Shown piece by piece: positions 1 through 9,396 of a stretch of DNA of 64,000 bases. The notes beneath the pieces were generated by a model. The model had not been told where the DNA came from. It searched no databases and was given only the letters and a program-made list of their open reading frames with translations. Every line of letters starts with the position of its first letter. Positions within the stretch are counted from its first letter, which is position 1. The position numbers were made by a program, and so were the translations under genes. The DNA comes from Micromonospora purpureochromogenes (GTDB lineage Bacteria > Actinomycetota > Actinomycetes > Mycobacteriales > Micromonosporaceae), in contig NZ_LT607410.1 in assembly GCF_900091515.1 (NCBI RefSeq), forward strand, positions 5,456,001 to 5,520,000. Reading direction: 5' to 3'.

Positions 1-1916
1 ACCGGCTCGACCGGCTCCGCGTCCAGGCCCGAGATCCAGCCGATGACGTTGCGCGCCACGTCCTGCGCGGTGAGCCCCAGGTCGCTGAGGATCTGCGCGC
101 GGGTGCCGTGCGGGTGCCAGCCGGCCGGCACGCCGAGGTCGCGCAGCGGCACCCGGACGTCGGCGTCCCGCATCGACTGGGCGAGCGCGTCGCCGACGCC
201 GCCGACCCGGACGCCGTCCTCGACGGTGACCACGAGCCGGTGCCCGGCGGCCAGCTCGACCAGCTCGGCCGGGACCGGGCGGACCCAGCGCGGGTCGACC
301 ACGGTCACGCCGTAGCCCTGCTCGGCGAGGCGGGCGGCGACCTCCATGCCCAGCTGACCGAAGGAGCCGACCGCGACCAGCAGCACGTCGGTACGCGCCG
401 ACTCGGCCAGCACGTCGACGGTGCCGATCCGGCGTACGGCCGGCAGGTCGGCGGCGACGGTGCCGGTCGGGAAGCGGACGATGGTCGGGCCGTCGTCGAC
501 GGCGACGGCCTCCCGCAGCTCCTCGCGGAGGCTGGCGGAGTCGCGGGGCGCGGCGATGCGCAGGCCGGGCACCACGCCGAAGACCGACATGTCCCAGATG
601 CCGTAGTGGCTCGGCCCGTCCGGCCCGGTGATGCCGGCCCGGTCGAGCACGAAGGTCACCGGCAGCTTGTGCATGGCCACGTCCAGCAGGACTTGGTCGA
701 AGGCGCGGTTGAGGAAGGTCGCGTAGACCGCCACCACCGGGTGCAGGCCGCCCATCGCCAGGCCGGCGGCCGAGGTGGCGGCGTGCTGCTCAGCGATGCC
801 GACGTCGTACACCCGCTCGGGGTGCTTGCGGGCCAGGGTGGCGATGCCGGTGGGCTCGGCCATGGCGGCGGTGATGCCGACCACGTCGGGGCGCTCGTCG
901 GCGATGGCCACCAGCTCGTCGGCGAAGACCTGGGTCCACTTCACCGAGGGGGCGGCGAGCAGCTTGCCGGTCTCGGCGTCGAAGGCGCTCGGGCCGTGCA
1001 GGCAGTCCGCCTCGTCCTCCTCGGCGGGGCGGTAGCCGTAGCCCTTGCGGGTGACCGCGTGCACGATCACCGGGCCGCCGAAGTTCTTCGCGGCGCGCAG
1101 CGACGACTCGACGGCGGCGATGTCGTGCCCGTCGACCGGGCCGACGTACTTGATGCCGAGGTCCTCGAACATCGCCTGCGGGGCCACCGCGTCCTTGATG
1201 CCCTTCTTGACCGCGTGCAGCACCTCGTACATCGGCTTGCCGACCAGCGGCGTGGAGCCGAGGGCGTCCTTGACGGTGTCGAGGACCTTCTCGTAGCCGG
1301 GGTTGAGCCGCAGCGAGGAGAGGTGGTCGGCGAGGCCGCCGATGGTCGGCGAGTACGACCGGCCGTTGTCGTTGACCACGATGACGAGGGGGTTGCCGGC
1401 GGTGGCGATGTTGTTCAGCGCCTCCCAGCACATGCCGCCGGTGAGCGCGCCGTCACCGACGACAGCGACCACGCTGCGCTGCTCGCCGCGCAGGGCGTAC
1501 GCCTTGGCCAGCCCGTCGGCGTACGACAGGGCGGTGGAGGCGTGCGAGTTCTCGATCAGGTCGTGCTCGCTCTCGGCCCGGCTGGGGTAGCCGGAGAGCC
1601 CACCGCGCTGGCGCAGCTTGTCGAAGCCGTCCTGCCGCCCGGTGAGGATCTTGTGCACGTACGACTGGTGGCCGGTGTCGAACAGGAGCCGGTCGCGGGG
1701 AGAGTCGAAAACCCGGTGCATCGCCAGGGTGAGCTCCACCACGCCCAGGTTGGGGCCGACGTGCCCGCCGGTGCGGGAGACCTTGGCGATCAGGAAGTCA
1801 CGGATCTCGGCGGCGAGGATGTCCAGCTGCTCGGCGGTCATCCGCTTGACGTCCTGCGGACCGCGGACGGCGCCCAGCAGCCGACCGTGGTTGGCCGTGC
1901 CCTCTTCAACACTCAT
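1..1916 (-). CDS. dxs: 1-deoxy-D-xylulose-5-phosphate synthase (3' end off the window)
   Basis: Thiamine-diphosphate enzyme condensing pyruvate and glyceraldehyde-3-phosphate, first step of the MEP isoprenoid pathway. The frame is open from ATG at 1916 to the window edge (638 codons), close to the usual 630-650 residues, so only the last few residues are missing. Visible: start [11 protein letters not shown], the [10 protein letters not shown] segment with the thiamine-contacting His, the GDG...N thiamine-binding motif ([16 protein letters not shown]), and a transketolase-like central domain ([15 protein letters not shown]). It is the last gene of a leftward run behind anmK, 70 bases after the anmK stop codon. 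Identification is from family knowledge of these motifs. Confidence 0.96.
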   Translation of the reverse strand, partial: MSVEEGTANHGRLLGAVRGPQDVKRMTAEQLDILAAEIRDFLIAKVSRTGGHVGPNLGVVELTLAMHRVFDSPRDRLLFDTGHQSYVHKILTGRQDGFDKLRQRGGLSGYPSRAESEHDLIENSHASTALSYADGLAKAYALRGEQRSVVAVVGDGALTGGMCWEALNNIATAGNPLVIVVNDNGRSYSPTIGGLADHLSSLRLNPGYEKVLDTVKDALGSTPLVGKPMYEVLHAVKKGIKDAVAPQAMFEDLGIKYVGPVDGHDIAAVESSLRAAKNFGGPVIVHAVTRKGYGYRPAEEDEADCLHGPSAFDAETGKLLAAPSVKWTQVFADELVAIADERPDVVGITAAMAEPTGIATLARKHPERVYDVGIAEQHAATSAAGLAMGGLHPVVAVYATFLNRAFDQVLLDVAMHKLPVTFVLDRAGITGPDGPSHYGIWDMSVFGVVPGLRIAAPRDSASLREELREAVAVDDGPTIVRFPTGTVAADLPAVRRIGTVDVLAESARTDVLLVAVGSFGQLGMEVAARLAEQGYGVTVVDPRWVRPVPAELVELAAGHRLVVTVEDGVRVGGVGDALAQSMRDADVRVPLRDLGVPAGWHPHGTRAQILSDLGLTAQDVARNVIGWISGLDAEPVEP

Positions 1917-1986
1917 GAGCGAAGAGTCTATCGGCCGCCCGCCGCACCGCAGCTCGGCCGTGGATCATCCCAGCTGGTTCCCAGGT

Positions 1987-3147
1987 TCAGGGCACGACGA
2001 CCAGCCGCCGCGGCGGCGCGGGCGGGGTGGCGCCGTGCGGCGGCCCGGCCGGCGTCCAGGCGCCCAGCACGGCCGCCCGGCGGGCGCCGGTGACCGAGGG
2101 GATCGCCCCGGGCAGGCCGTGCCAGGAGAGCCAGCCGAGCAGGGCGAACGCGTACGCCTCCTTGGCCTGCGCCGGCACGCCCAGCTCGTCGGTGATGCGC
2201 AACCGCCAGCGCCCGGCGCCGAGGGCGGCCAGCCGGCCCAGCAGTGTGCGGTTGCGCACTCCCCCGCCGGCGGCGACCACCTCGGTGACCCGGTGCCGGT
2301 CGCACGCGGCGGCGACCGTGCGGGCGGTCAGCTCGGTCAGGGTGGCCAGCACGTCGTCCGGGGCCACCGGCTCGCCCAGCGCGGCCAGCCGGTCGTCCAG
2401 GTAGCCGGCGTGGAAGAGCTCCTTGCCGGTGCTCTTGGGGGGCGGTGCGGCGTAGTACGGCTCGGCGAGCAGCGCGGCCAGCAGGCCGCCGTGCACCCGG
2501 CCGGCGGCCGCGCGGGCGCCGTCGAGGTCGCAGGGGCGGCCGAGGAGCCGCCGGGCCGCCGCGTCGAGCAGCGCGTTGGCCGGGCCGACGTCGTACCCGA
2601 GGACCGGCGCGCCCGCGGCGACGACGGTGAGGTTGGCGATGCCGCCCAGGTTGAGCGCGGCCCGGGGCCCGCCGGCCGCGTCGAGCAGCAGCGCGTCGAA
2701 GGCCGGGACCAGCGGCGCGCCCTGACCGCCGGCGGCGACGTCCGCCGAGCGCAGGTCCGCCAGCACGGGTACGCCGACCCGGGCGGCCACCCGCGCCGGC
2801 GCGCCGAGCTGGAGGGTGCCCCGGGTGGTGCCGCCCTCGACCCAGTGGAAGACGGTCTGGCCGGGCGAGACCACCAGGTCGGCCCGCCCGCCGGCCAGCT
2901 CGACCCCGAGCGCGGCGGCGGCGGCGAAGACCTCGCCGAGGGCGTTGTCCAGCCGGCAGACCGCCTCGATCGTGGTGGCCGCCGGGGGCAGCAGCGCGCC
3001 GATCGACTCGCGCAGGGCCTCGTCGTAGTCCAGCCCCCGGTGCCCGAGCGGACGCATCCGCAGGGTGTCGCCGTCGGTGGTGAACTCGGCGGCGACCACG
3101 TCCACCCCGTCGTACGAGGTGCCGGACATCAACCCGACGATCTTCAT
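1987..3147 (-). CDS. anmK: Anhydro-N-acetylmuramic acid kinase
   Basis: Recycles peptidoglycan-derived 1,6-anhydro-N-acetylmuramic acid by hydrolysing the anhydro ring and phosphorylating it to MurNAc-6-phosphate in the cytoplasm. The 386-residue product opens with the ATP-site motif MSGTSYDGVD (the family usually has MSGTSxDGxD) and contains the acidic NLGGIANLT and DVGPANALLDA blocks typical of AnmK. Length is normal for the family. It follows the RNA methyltransferase gene by 13 bases and precedes dxs, all leftward, so co-transcription is likely. ATG start chosen because the conserved N-terminus begins there. Confidence 0.94.
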   Translation of the reverse strand: MKIVGLMSGTSYDGVDVVAAEFTTDGDTLRMRPLGHRGLDYDEALRESIGALLPPAATTIEAVCRLDNALGEVFAAAAALGVELAGGRADLVVSPGQTVFHWVEGGTTRGTLQLGAPARVAARVGVPVLADLRSADVAAGGQGAPLVPAFDALLLDAAGGPRAALNLGGIANLTVVAAGAPVLGYDVGPANALLDAAARRLLGRPCDLDGARAAAGRVHGGLLAALLAEPYYAAPPPKSTGKELFHAGYLDDRLAALGEPVAPDDVLATLTELTARTVAAACDRHRVTEVVAAGGGVRNRTLLGRLAALGAGRWRLRITDELGVPAQAKEAYAFALLGWLSWHGLPGAIPSVTGARRAAVLGAWTPAGPPHGATPPAPPRRLVVVP

Positions 3148-3160
3148 CGGGTCAGGCTAG

Positions 3161-4426
3161 TCACCCGGCGGGCGGCAGGAACAACCCCACGCATTCGACG
3201 TGCTGGGTCATCGGGAACAGGTCGTACCCGCGCAGCCCGGCGAGCCGCCAGCCGAGCCCGGTGAAGGTGCGCACGTCCCGGGCGAAGGCGGCCGGGTCGC
3301 ACGCCACGTACGCGACGGCGCGCGGCCCGGCGGCGACCACGTCCCGCACCACCGGCGCGCCGGCGCCGGAGCGGGGCGGGTCGAGCACCACCAGGTCGAC
3401 CGGGCCGGTGATCCGGCGGCGGGCCAGCGCGGTCTCCACCCGGGCGGCGACCACCTCCACCCGGGGCAGGTCGGCCAGGTTCTCCCGGGCGGCGGCGACC
3501 CCCGGCGCGGAGGACTCGACGAGGGTGATCCGGGCCTGCGGGCCGACCCGGCCGGCGAGGGCGGCGGCGAAGAGGCCGGCCCCGCCGTACAGGTCCCAGG
3601 CGGACTCGCCGGGGCGCGGGTCGAGCAGGTCGAGCACCGCCCCGACGAGGGTGTCGGCGGCGGCCGGGTGCACCTGCCAGAAACCGGCGGCGGGCAGCGT
3701 CCACTCCCGGCCGGCGGCCACCTCGCGGACGGTCTGCGGCCCGCTCACTCCGGTGGCCACCCCATCGGTGACGGCGGCGACGCTGACGTCCCCGCCGGTG
3801 GAGGCGACGGTCTCGACCGCCTCGGCGTCCGGCCAGCGCGCGCCGGACGGGGTGAGCACCGGCAGCTCCCGGATCGCCGGGCGGGCGATCCGGCACCAGT
3901 CGATCGGCACGACCTCGTGCGAGCGGTGCTTGAGCAGCCCGGCCCGGCCGGCGGCGTCGACGGCGTACCGGACCCGGGAGCGCCAGCCGAGCGGCCCGCC
4001 GGGCAGCGCCTCGACGGCCACCCCGAGCGCGTCCACCTCGGCCTCGGTGAGGCCGCCCAGGCGGAGGAGCTGCTCGCGCACCACGGCGGTCTTCCAGTCG
4101 AGCTGGGCGGCCGGGGTGACGTGTTGCAGGTCGCAGCCCCCGCAGCGGCCGGGTTTCGCCCACGGGCAGGGCTGCTCGACCCGGTCCGGCGACGCCTCGA
4201 GGATCTCCACCGCGTCGGCGCGGGCGAAGCCCTTGTGCAGCTCGGTGATCTCGGCCACCACCCGCTCGCCGGGCAGCGCGTGCCGGACGAAGACCACCTG
4301 GCCGTCGACCCGGGCCACGCAGTGCCCGCCGGGGGCGACCGCGCCGACGGTCAGCTCGACCCGCTCGGCCTCCTCCAGCCCGCGCCGCTCCCCGGCGCCC
4401 GGCACGTCGCCGGTCGGGCCGGTCAC
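3161..4426 (-). CDS. TrmA/RumA-type RNA (uracil-5-)-methyltransferase
   Basis: SAM-dependent methyltransferase expected to make 5-methyluridine in rRNA or tRNA. The 421-residue product has an N-terminal TRAM-like beta-barrel (about residues 20-75), an iron-sulfur cysteine cluster (CPWAKPGRCGGC plus a later WCRIARP), and a C-terminal Rossmann methyltransferase with DLYGGAGLFA, LDPPRSGAG and the catalytic cysteine loop YVACDPAAFARD. E. coli RumA has Asn after the nucleophilic Cys; here it is Asp, which I believe is common in actinobacterial homologues. The GTG start at 4426 overlaps the stop of the upstream permease gene by 4 bases (GTGA), implying translational coupling. Which uridine is modified cannot be read from sequence. 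Confidence 0.9.
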   Translation of the reverse strand: MTGPTGDVPGAGERRGLEEAERVELTVGAVAPGGHCVARVDGQVVFVRHALPGERVVAEITELHKGFARADAVEILEASPDRVEQPCPWAKPGRCGGCDLQHVTPAAQLDWKTAVVREQLLRLGGLTEAEVDALGVAVEALPGGPLGWRSRVRYAVDAAGRAGLLKHRSHEVVPIDWCRIARPAIRELPVLTPSGARWPDAEAVETVASTGGDVSVAAVTDGVATGVSGPQTVREVAAGREWTLPAAGFWQVHPAAADTLVGAVLDLLDPRPGESAWDLYGGAGLFAAALAGRVGPQARITLVESSAPGVAAARENLADLPRVEVVAARVETALARRRITGPVDLVVLDPPRSGAGAPVVRDVVAAGPRAVAYVACDPAAFARDVRTFTGLGWRLAGLRGYDLFPMTQHVECVGLFLPPAG

Positions 4427-6483
4427 GGCCGGCCCCCGTTCGACGGGCCGCTCTCGCCCGGCGGGGCGGAGACGACCGGCGGCAGGGTGCTGCGCGGGGC
4501 CACCCGCGGCCCGCGCGCCGGGGTCCGGCTCAGCGTGGCGTCGAGGCGGTCCAGGTTCTTGCTGGCGGTCGAGGCGAGCTGCCAGGGCACGCTGGTCACC
4601 ATCACCCCCGGCTCGAAGAGCAGCCGCCCCTTGAGGCGCAGCGCGCTCTGGTTGTGCAGCAGGTTCTCCCACCAGCGGCCGACGACGTACTCGGGGATGA
4701 AGACGGTGACCACGTCGCGGGGCGACGCCCGGCGGGTGGAGGCGACGAAGTTGAGGATCGGCCGGGTGATCTCCCGGTACGGCGAGTCGACCACGGTGAG
4801 CGGGACGGGCAGCTCGCGCCGCTCCCACTCTTCCTGGAGCTGCCGGGTGTCCTTCTCGTCGACGTTCACGGTCACGGCGGTGAGCGTGTCCGGCCGGGTG
4901 GCCCGGGCGTACGCGATGGCCCGCAGGGTCGGCTGGTGCAGCTTGCTGACCAGCACGATGGCGTGGTTGCGGGCGGGCAGCACGCCCCGGATCTCGGTCG
5001 GCTCCAGCTCGGCGGCGACCCGGTCGTAGTGCCGGCGGATGGCGAGCATCACCAGGTAGATCAGCGCCATCGCGGCGATCGCGATCCAGGCGCCGAGCAG
5101 GAACTTGGTGAGCAGCACGATGATCAGGACGGTGCCGGTCATCGCCATGCCGAAGGCGTTGATCGCCCGGGACCGGACCATCCGGGCCCGGGCCTCCGGG
5201 TCCCGTTCGGTGCGCAGGTGCCGGTTCCAGTGCCGGATCATGCCGGCCTGGGAGAGTGTGAACGAGACGAACACCCCGACGATGTAGAGCTGGATCAGGC
5301 GGGTCACCTCGGCCTGGAAACCGACGATCAGCACGATCGCGAAGACGGCCAGGAAGACGATGCCGTTGGAGAAGGCCAGCCGGTCGCCCCGGGTGTGGAA
5401 CTGTCGGGGCAGGTAGCGGTCCTGAGCCAGGATCGAGCCGAGCACCGGGAAGCCGTTGAACGCGGTGTTGGCAGCCAGGAAGAGGATCAGCGCGGTCATC
5501 CCGGCCACGACGAAGAGCAGCGCCGAACCGGAACCGAAGACCGTCTCGCCGAGCTGGGTGGTGACCGTCTTCTGCACGTACCCGTCGGGGCCGGAGATGA
5601 TCTGCCGGGTCGGATCCTCGACGAACTGCAGGCCGGTCAGCCGGGACAGCCAGATGATGCCGACCAGCATGCTGACCGCGATCGTGCCGAGCAGCAGCAG
5701 GGTGGTCGCCGCGTTGCGGCTCTTCGGCGCCTTGAACGCCGGCACCCCGTTGGAGATCGCCTCCACACCGGTCAGCGCGGCGCAGCCCGAGGAGAAGGTC
5801 CGCAGCAGCAGGAAGATCAGCGCGAACCCGGACACGCTGTGCTCGGCCTGGATCACCAGGTCGGCGCTCGGCGCGCGCAGGTCGTCGCCGAGCACGAAGT
5901 ACCGCACCAGCCCGGTGAGGATCATCCCGACCATCACGATGATGAAGCCGTAGGTGGGGATCGCGAAGGCGGTGCCCGACTCGCGAAGACCACGCAGGTT
6001 CATCGCGGTGAGCAGCGCCACCGCGATGACCGCGATGAGCACCTTGTGGGTGGCCACGAAGGGCACCACCGAGCCCAGGTTCGCCACCCCGGAGGAGACC
6101 GACACCGCGACGGTGAGCACGTAGTCGACCATCAGCGCGCTGCCCACGGCCAGGCCGGCCCGCGGCCCGAGGTTGACGGTGGCCACCTCGTAGTCGCCGC
6201 CGCCCGACGGGTAGGCGTGCACGTTCTGCCGGTAGCTGGCGACCACGGTGAGCATCACCACGACGACCGCGAGGGCGATCCACGGTGAGAAGAAGTACGC
6301 CGAGGCCCCGGCGATCGACAGCGTGAGCAGGATCTCGTCGGGCGCGTACGCCACGCTGGAGAGGGCGTCGGAGGCGAAGACCGGCAGGGCGATGCGCTTG
6401 GGGAGGAGGGTGTGCTGGAGCCGGTCGGACCGGAACGGTCGACCGACGAGGAGTCGCTTCAGCAGCGAGGTGGGACTGGCCAC
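4423..6483 (-). CDS. KimA-like APC-family potassium transporter
   Basis: Polytopic amino-acid/polyamine/organocation-family permease of 686 residues: about 12 membrane segments (residues ~30-450) followed by a ~220-residue soluble C-terminal domain. The N-terminal FASDALSSVAYAPDEIL segment and the long cytoplasmic tail match the KimA/YdaO type, which in Bacillus is a high-affinity proton-coupled K+ importer. The divergent neighbours are two TrkA-type nucleotide-binding regulators, supporting a potassium role. Start: GTG at 6483 is preferred because a -10-like TACCCT lies 8 bases upstream, suggesting a leaderless message; an in-frame GTG at 6504 would add 7 residues. Substrate is inferred, not shown. 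Confidence 0.85.
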   Translation of the reverse strand: MASPTSLLKRLLVGRPFRSDRLQHTLLPKRIALPVFASDALSSVAYAPDEILLTLSIAGASAYFFSPWIALAVVVVMLTVVASYRQNVHAYPSGGGDYEVATVNLGPRAGLAVGSALMVDYVLTVAVSVSSGVANLGSVVPFVATHKVLIAVIAVALLTAMNLRGLRESGTAFAIPTYGFIIVMVGMILTGLVRYFVLGDDLRAPSADLVIQAEHSVSGFALIFLLLRTFSSGCAALTGVEAISNGVPAFKAPKSRNAATTLLLLGTIAVSMLVGIIWLSRLTGLQFVEDPTRQIISGPDGYVQKTVTTQLGETVFGSGSALLFVVAGMTALILFLAANTAFNGFPVLGSILAQDRYLPRQFHTRGDRLAFSNGIVFLAVFAIVLIVGFQAEVTRLIQLYIVGVFVSFTLSQAGMIRHWNRHLRTERDPEARARMVRSRAINAFGMAMTGTVLIIVLLTKFLLGAWIAIAAMALIYLVMLAIRRHYDRVAAELEPTEIRGVLPARNHAIVLVSKLHQPTLRAIAYARATRPDTLTAVTVNVDEKDTRQLQEEWERRELPVPLTVVDSPYREITRPILNFVASTRRASPRDVVTVFIPEYVVGRWWENLLHNQSALRLKGRLLFEPGVMVTSVPWQLASTASKNLDRLDATLSRTPARGPRVAPRSTLPPVVSAPPGESGPSNGGRP

Positions 6484-6491
6484 AAGCGCTA

Positions 6492-6497
6492 AGGGTA
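6492..6497 (-). promoter_or_regulatory. Putative -10 element of leaderless permease mRNA
   Basis: On the minus strand TACCCT ends 8 bases before the GTG at 6483. No Shine-Dalgarno sequence is visible before that GTG. The layout matches the TANNNT hexamer 6-8 bases ahead of leaderless actinobacterial starts. No convincing -35 is seen. Confidence 0.5.
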
Positions 6498-6648
6498 CGA
6501 CCACCGCGCGCCGACCGTCGGGGGTGCCTGATCACCACCCCGCGCGCCCGCGCGGTACGGTCGGTCCCCCGTCGGCGCGGCGGACGTGGCACGCTCGCAG
6601 AGAGCGCCGCCGTCCGCCGAACGGGCGGCACCTTTGGGAGGGACACCA

Positions 6649-7314
6649 GTGCATGTCGTGATCATGGGCTGTGGCCGGGTCGGCTCGACCCTCGCCCACA
6701 GCCTGGAGTCCCGGGGTCACTCGGTGGCGGTGATCGACCAGGACGCCGACGCGTTCCGCCGCCTCGGGCCCGACTTCGCCGGCATCACCGTCACCGGCGC
6801 CGGCTTCGACGGCGAGGTGCTGCGCCAGGCCGGCATCGAGCGCGCGGACGCCTTCGCCGCCGTCTCCAGCGGCGACAACTCCAACATCATCTCGGCCCGG
6901 CTGGCCCGCGAGACGTTCGGCGTCTCCCGGGTCGCCGCCCGCATCTACGACCAGCGCCGGGCGCAGGTCTACGAGCGGCTCGGCATCCCCACCGTGGCCA
7001 CCGTCCGGTGGACGGCCGACCGGATGCTGCGGCACCTGGTCCCCGAGGGCAACATCGAGATCTTCCGCGACCCCACCAGCACCGTCTCGATCATCGAGGT
7101 GCCGGTGCACAAGGAGTGGGTCGGGCGGCCGCTGCACCAGTTGGAGGACGCGGCCGGGGCGCGGGTGGCGTACCTGATCCGCTTCGGCATCGGCACGCTG
7201 CCCACCGCCTCCACCGTCGTGCAGGAGGGTGACCAGCTCTACGTGCTGGTCACCGACGACATCGCCGCCTCGGTCACCGCGGTGGCCGCGGCGCCGCCCG
7301 AAGGAGGGCTCTGA
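6649..7314 (+). CDS. TrkA-family potassium uptake regulatory protein (first copy)
   Basis: Cytoplasmic RCK-type regulator of 221 residues: N-terminal Rossmann NAD-binding domain beginning MHVVIMGCGRVGS (GxGxxG) and a C-terminal TrkA_C domain (residues ~135-215). Such proteins gate K+ channels or transporters in response to nucleotide binding. GTG at 6649 is preceded by GGGAGGGAC at a good Shine-Dalgarno distance and starts exactly at the conserved fold. It is followed after 2 bases by a second trkA-like gene and diverges from the KimA-like permease, so the three genes look like one potassium module. Confidence 0.92.
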   Translation: MHVVIMGCGRVGSTLAHSLESRGHSVAVIDQDADAFRRLGPDFAGITVTGAGFDGEVLRQAGIERADAFAAVSSGDNSNIISARLARETFGVSRVAARIYDQRRAQVYERLGIPTVATVRWTADRMLRHLVPEGNIEIFRDPTSTVSIIEVPVHKEWVGRPLHQLEDAAGARVAYLIRFGIGTLPTASTVVQEGDQLYVLVTDDIAASVTAVAAAPPEGGL

Positions 7315-7316
7315 GC

Positions 7317-8006
7317 ATGCGGATCGCCATCGCCGGCGCCGGCAACGTCGGCCGGTCGATCGCCCAGGAGCTGATCGACAACGGCCACCAGGTGATGCTG
7401 ATCGAGCGCCAGCCCCGGATGCTGCGCCCGGACCGGGTGCCGGCCGCCGACTGGGTGCTGGCCGACGCGTGCGAGCTGGCCAGCCTGGAGGAGGCCAACG
7501 TCGCCGGCTGCGACGTGGTCGTCGCGGCGACCGGTGACGACAAGGTCAACCTGGTGGTGTCGCTGCTGGCCAAGACCGAGTTCGCGGTGCCCCGGGTGGT
7601 CGCCCGGGTCAACCGGGCCGAGAACGAGTGGCTCTTCACCGAGCAGTGGGGCGTCGACGTGGCGGTCAGCAAGCCGCGGGTGATGGCCGCGCTGGTCGAG
7701 GAGGCGGTCACCGTCGGCGACCTGGTCCGGCTGATGACCTTCCGGCAGGGCGAGGCGAACCTGGTCGAGATCACCCTGCCGCCGACCGCGCCCTACGTCG
7801 GCCAGCCGATCCACGCGGTGCCGATCCCCCGGGACGCCGCGCTGGTGGCGATCCTGCGCGGCAAGCGGGTGCTGGTGCCCAGCCCGGACGACCCGATAGA
7901 GGCCGGCGACGAGCTGATCTTCGTCTGCACCGCCGAGGTGGAGGACGAGGTCCGCGCGGTGATCCTCGGCCCCGACAGCGTCGAGCGGACCCGCGGCAAC
8001 GGCTGA
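7317..8006 (+). CDS. TrkA-family potassium uptake regulatory protein (second copy)
   Basis: Second RCK-type regulator, 229 residues, with IAIAGAGNVGRSIA nucleotide-binding loop at the N-terminus and a TrkA_C domain from about residue 140. ATG follows the first copy's stop by two bases with GAAGGAGGG upstream, so the pair is an operon. The two products differ clearly in sequence, so they may form a heteromeric gating ring, as reported for paired TrkA/CeoB-CeoC type proteins in mycobacteria (family knowledge). Partner is probably the divergent permease. Confidence 0.92.
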   Translation: MRIAIAGAGNVGRSIAQELIDNGHQVMLIERQPRMLRPDRVPAADWVLADACELASLEEANVAGCDVVVAATGDDKVNLVVSLLAKTEFAVPRVVARVNRAENEWLFTEQWGVDVAVSKPRVMAALVEEAVTVGDLVRLMTFRQGEANLVEITLPPTAPYVGQPIHAVPIPRDAALVAILRGKRVLVPSPDDPIEAGDELIFVCTAEVEDEVRAVILGPDSVERTRGNG

Positions 8007-8046
8007 GCCGGCCGAGCGCCGCAGCGCCCGGGCGCGCCGGACGGGC

Positions 8047-8730
8047 TCAGGCGCCGGGCAGCGGCTGCGGCGCGCCCTGCCGGGTCACCCGGCGCACCGC
8101 CCAGACGGTGATCAGCAGCAGCAGCGCGTACGGCGGGTAGCCCAGCGCCAGCCGGGCCACGCCCAGCGCGGCGTCCTGGTGGGCCAGGTAGAGCCCGGCC
8201 TGCACGCCCACCTTGGCCAGCCAGACCACACCCCAGAGCACGGTGAGCTGGGTGAAGGTGCGCACCAGCCGGGGATCGTCGCGCCACTCGGAGCGCCCCT
8301 TGGCGACCAGCACCGACCAGATCCAGCCGACCAGCGGCTGGCGGATCGCCGCCGAGATCAGCAGGGCCACCCCGTAGGCGATGCCGTAGAGGATCCCGGG
8401 GAGGTAGAAGTCCCGCTCGTCGCCGGTGCGCCAGGCGATGAACGCGCCGACGGCGATGCCGACGAGCCCGTTGACCGCGTGCCGGACCGGCCGCCGCTGG
8501 GCCAGCCGCGCGACGGCGATCAGCACCGCCACGCCGACCGAGGCGATCACGGCCGGCCGCAGGTCACCCACGACGTTGGCGAGCACGAAGACCACCACGG
8601 GGATGCTGGACTCGACCATCCCCCGCCAGCCGCCGAGCTGGTCGGCCATCTGCTCGGCCAGGCTGGGCAGCTGCCCGTCGTCCTCCGGGGGCGTCTGCGG
8701 CGCGGCGGCCGGATGCTGTCCCGTCGTCAC
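8047..8730 (-). CDS. DUF3159 family membrane protein
   Basis: 227-residue integral membrane protein with an acidic/Pro-rich cytosolic N-terminus (~45 residues) and about six hydrophobic segments, including VVVFVLANVVGDLRPAVIAS and a WSVLVAKG...EWRDDP loop characteristic of actinobacterial DUF3159. Function unknown. GTG at 8730 overlaps the stop of the OB-fold gene by 4 bases (GTGA), so the two are translationally coupled; this pairing is frequent in actinobacteria. It converges with the trkA genes across 40 bases. Confidence 0.85.
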   Translation of the reverse strand: MTTGQHPAAAPQTPPEDDGQLPSLAEQMADQLGGWRGMVESSIPVVVFVLANVVGDLRPAVIASVGVAVLIAVARLAQRRPVRHAVNGLVGIAVGAFIAWRTGDERDFYLPGILYGIAYGVALLISAAIRQPLVGWIWSVLVAKGRSEWRDDPRLVRTFTQLTVLWGVVWLAKVGVQAGLYLAHQDAALGVARLALGYPPYALLLLITVWAVRRVTRQGAPQPLPGA

Positions 8731-9107
8731 TTCGGCGACTCCAGCTCGTAGTACGGGTTGTAGATGACCTTGCGGTCGTCCCGGACGGCCACCCGACCCC
8801 GGGCGGTGAGGTGCCGCCCCGGCTCGATGCCGGCGATGTGCCGCCGGCCCAGCCAGACCAGGGTCACCACGTCGCTGCCGTCGTAGAGGTCCGCCTCCAG
8901 GGTGGGCAGGTTGGTCCGCGGGGTGTAGACCACGGTGCGGAGCCGGCCGGTGACCGAGACCACCTGGCCGCGCATGCACTGCCGGGCCGGCACCCCGCCG
9001 CACTCGGCACTCTCCCGTTGCAGCTCCTGCGCCTCGATCTCGGCCTCGCTCGCGGTGAGCCGCCGCAGGATGCGCCGCAGCGACACCCGGCCCTCGTCGG
9101 TCGTCAT
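8727..9107 (-). CDS. OB-fold nucleic-acid-binding domain protein
   Basis: 126-residue protein. Residues ~45-120 form an OB-fold like that of RecG-type and tRNA-synthetase anticodon domains (RGQVVSVTGRLRTVVYTPR ... TLVWLGRRHIAGIEPGRHL). The first 30 residues are helical (LRRILRRLTASEAEIEAQEL). Function unknown; a DNA or RNA binding role is inferred from the fold only. ATG at 9107 is preceded by GGAGG. It is coupled by a 4-base overlap to the DUF3159 gene. Confidence 0.82.
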   Translation of the reverse strand: MTTDEGRVSLRRILRRLTASEAEIEAQELQRESAECGGVPARQCMRGQVVSVTGRLRTVVYTPRTNLPTLEADLYDGSDVVTLVWLGRRHIAGIEPGRHLTARGRVAVRDDRKVIYNPYYELESPK

Positions 9108-9333
9108 GACCTCCGCGCCACCCTCTCCACGCTGACCGGCCCGCGCCGGCACTGGCCCGGCCCCGCCGATGCCGGAACCGTCCCGCCAGCGTACGCCGAT
9201 CCCGCCCGCCGGACCGGTCGGGCGTACCCGCGACAGCGGGCGGGCGGGCGGAGCTGGCCGGACCCGGTCCACCGGCCCCCCGGTGACGGGTGGGCCCGGG
9301 GCGGGCGGGGCCGGGTGGGACCGGCCGGACACG

Positions 9334-9377
9334 GCGCCGGGCCCGGCTCCGTCGGTGGACGGTGCCGGGCCCGGTGC
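9334..9377 (-). terminator. Hairpin downstream of dut-DUF3710 transcript
   Basis: Arms at 9334-9346 and 9365-9377 pair over 13 positions (one G-U) around an 18-base loop, with a further CAC/GTG extension outside. No T-tract, as usual at this GC content. It lies 20 bases after the DUF3710 stop on the minus strand. The remaining 9108-9333 spacer shows nothing else I recognise. Confidence 0.5.
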
Positions 9378-9396
9378 GTGGTCGTTGCCGTGCCGG

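Noticed and set aside
108-2093. 661-residue rightward frame opposite dxs
   Set aside because: Shadow of dxs with no recognisable domain.
3161-6646. 1161-residue leftward frame suggesting a permease-methyltransferase fusion
   Set aside because: Only the last 421 residues resemble a protein family; the rest is an out-of-frame reading of the permease gene. The methyltransferase starts at GTG 4426.
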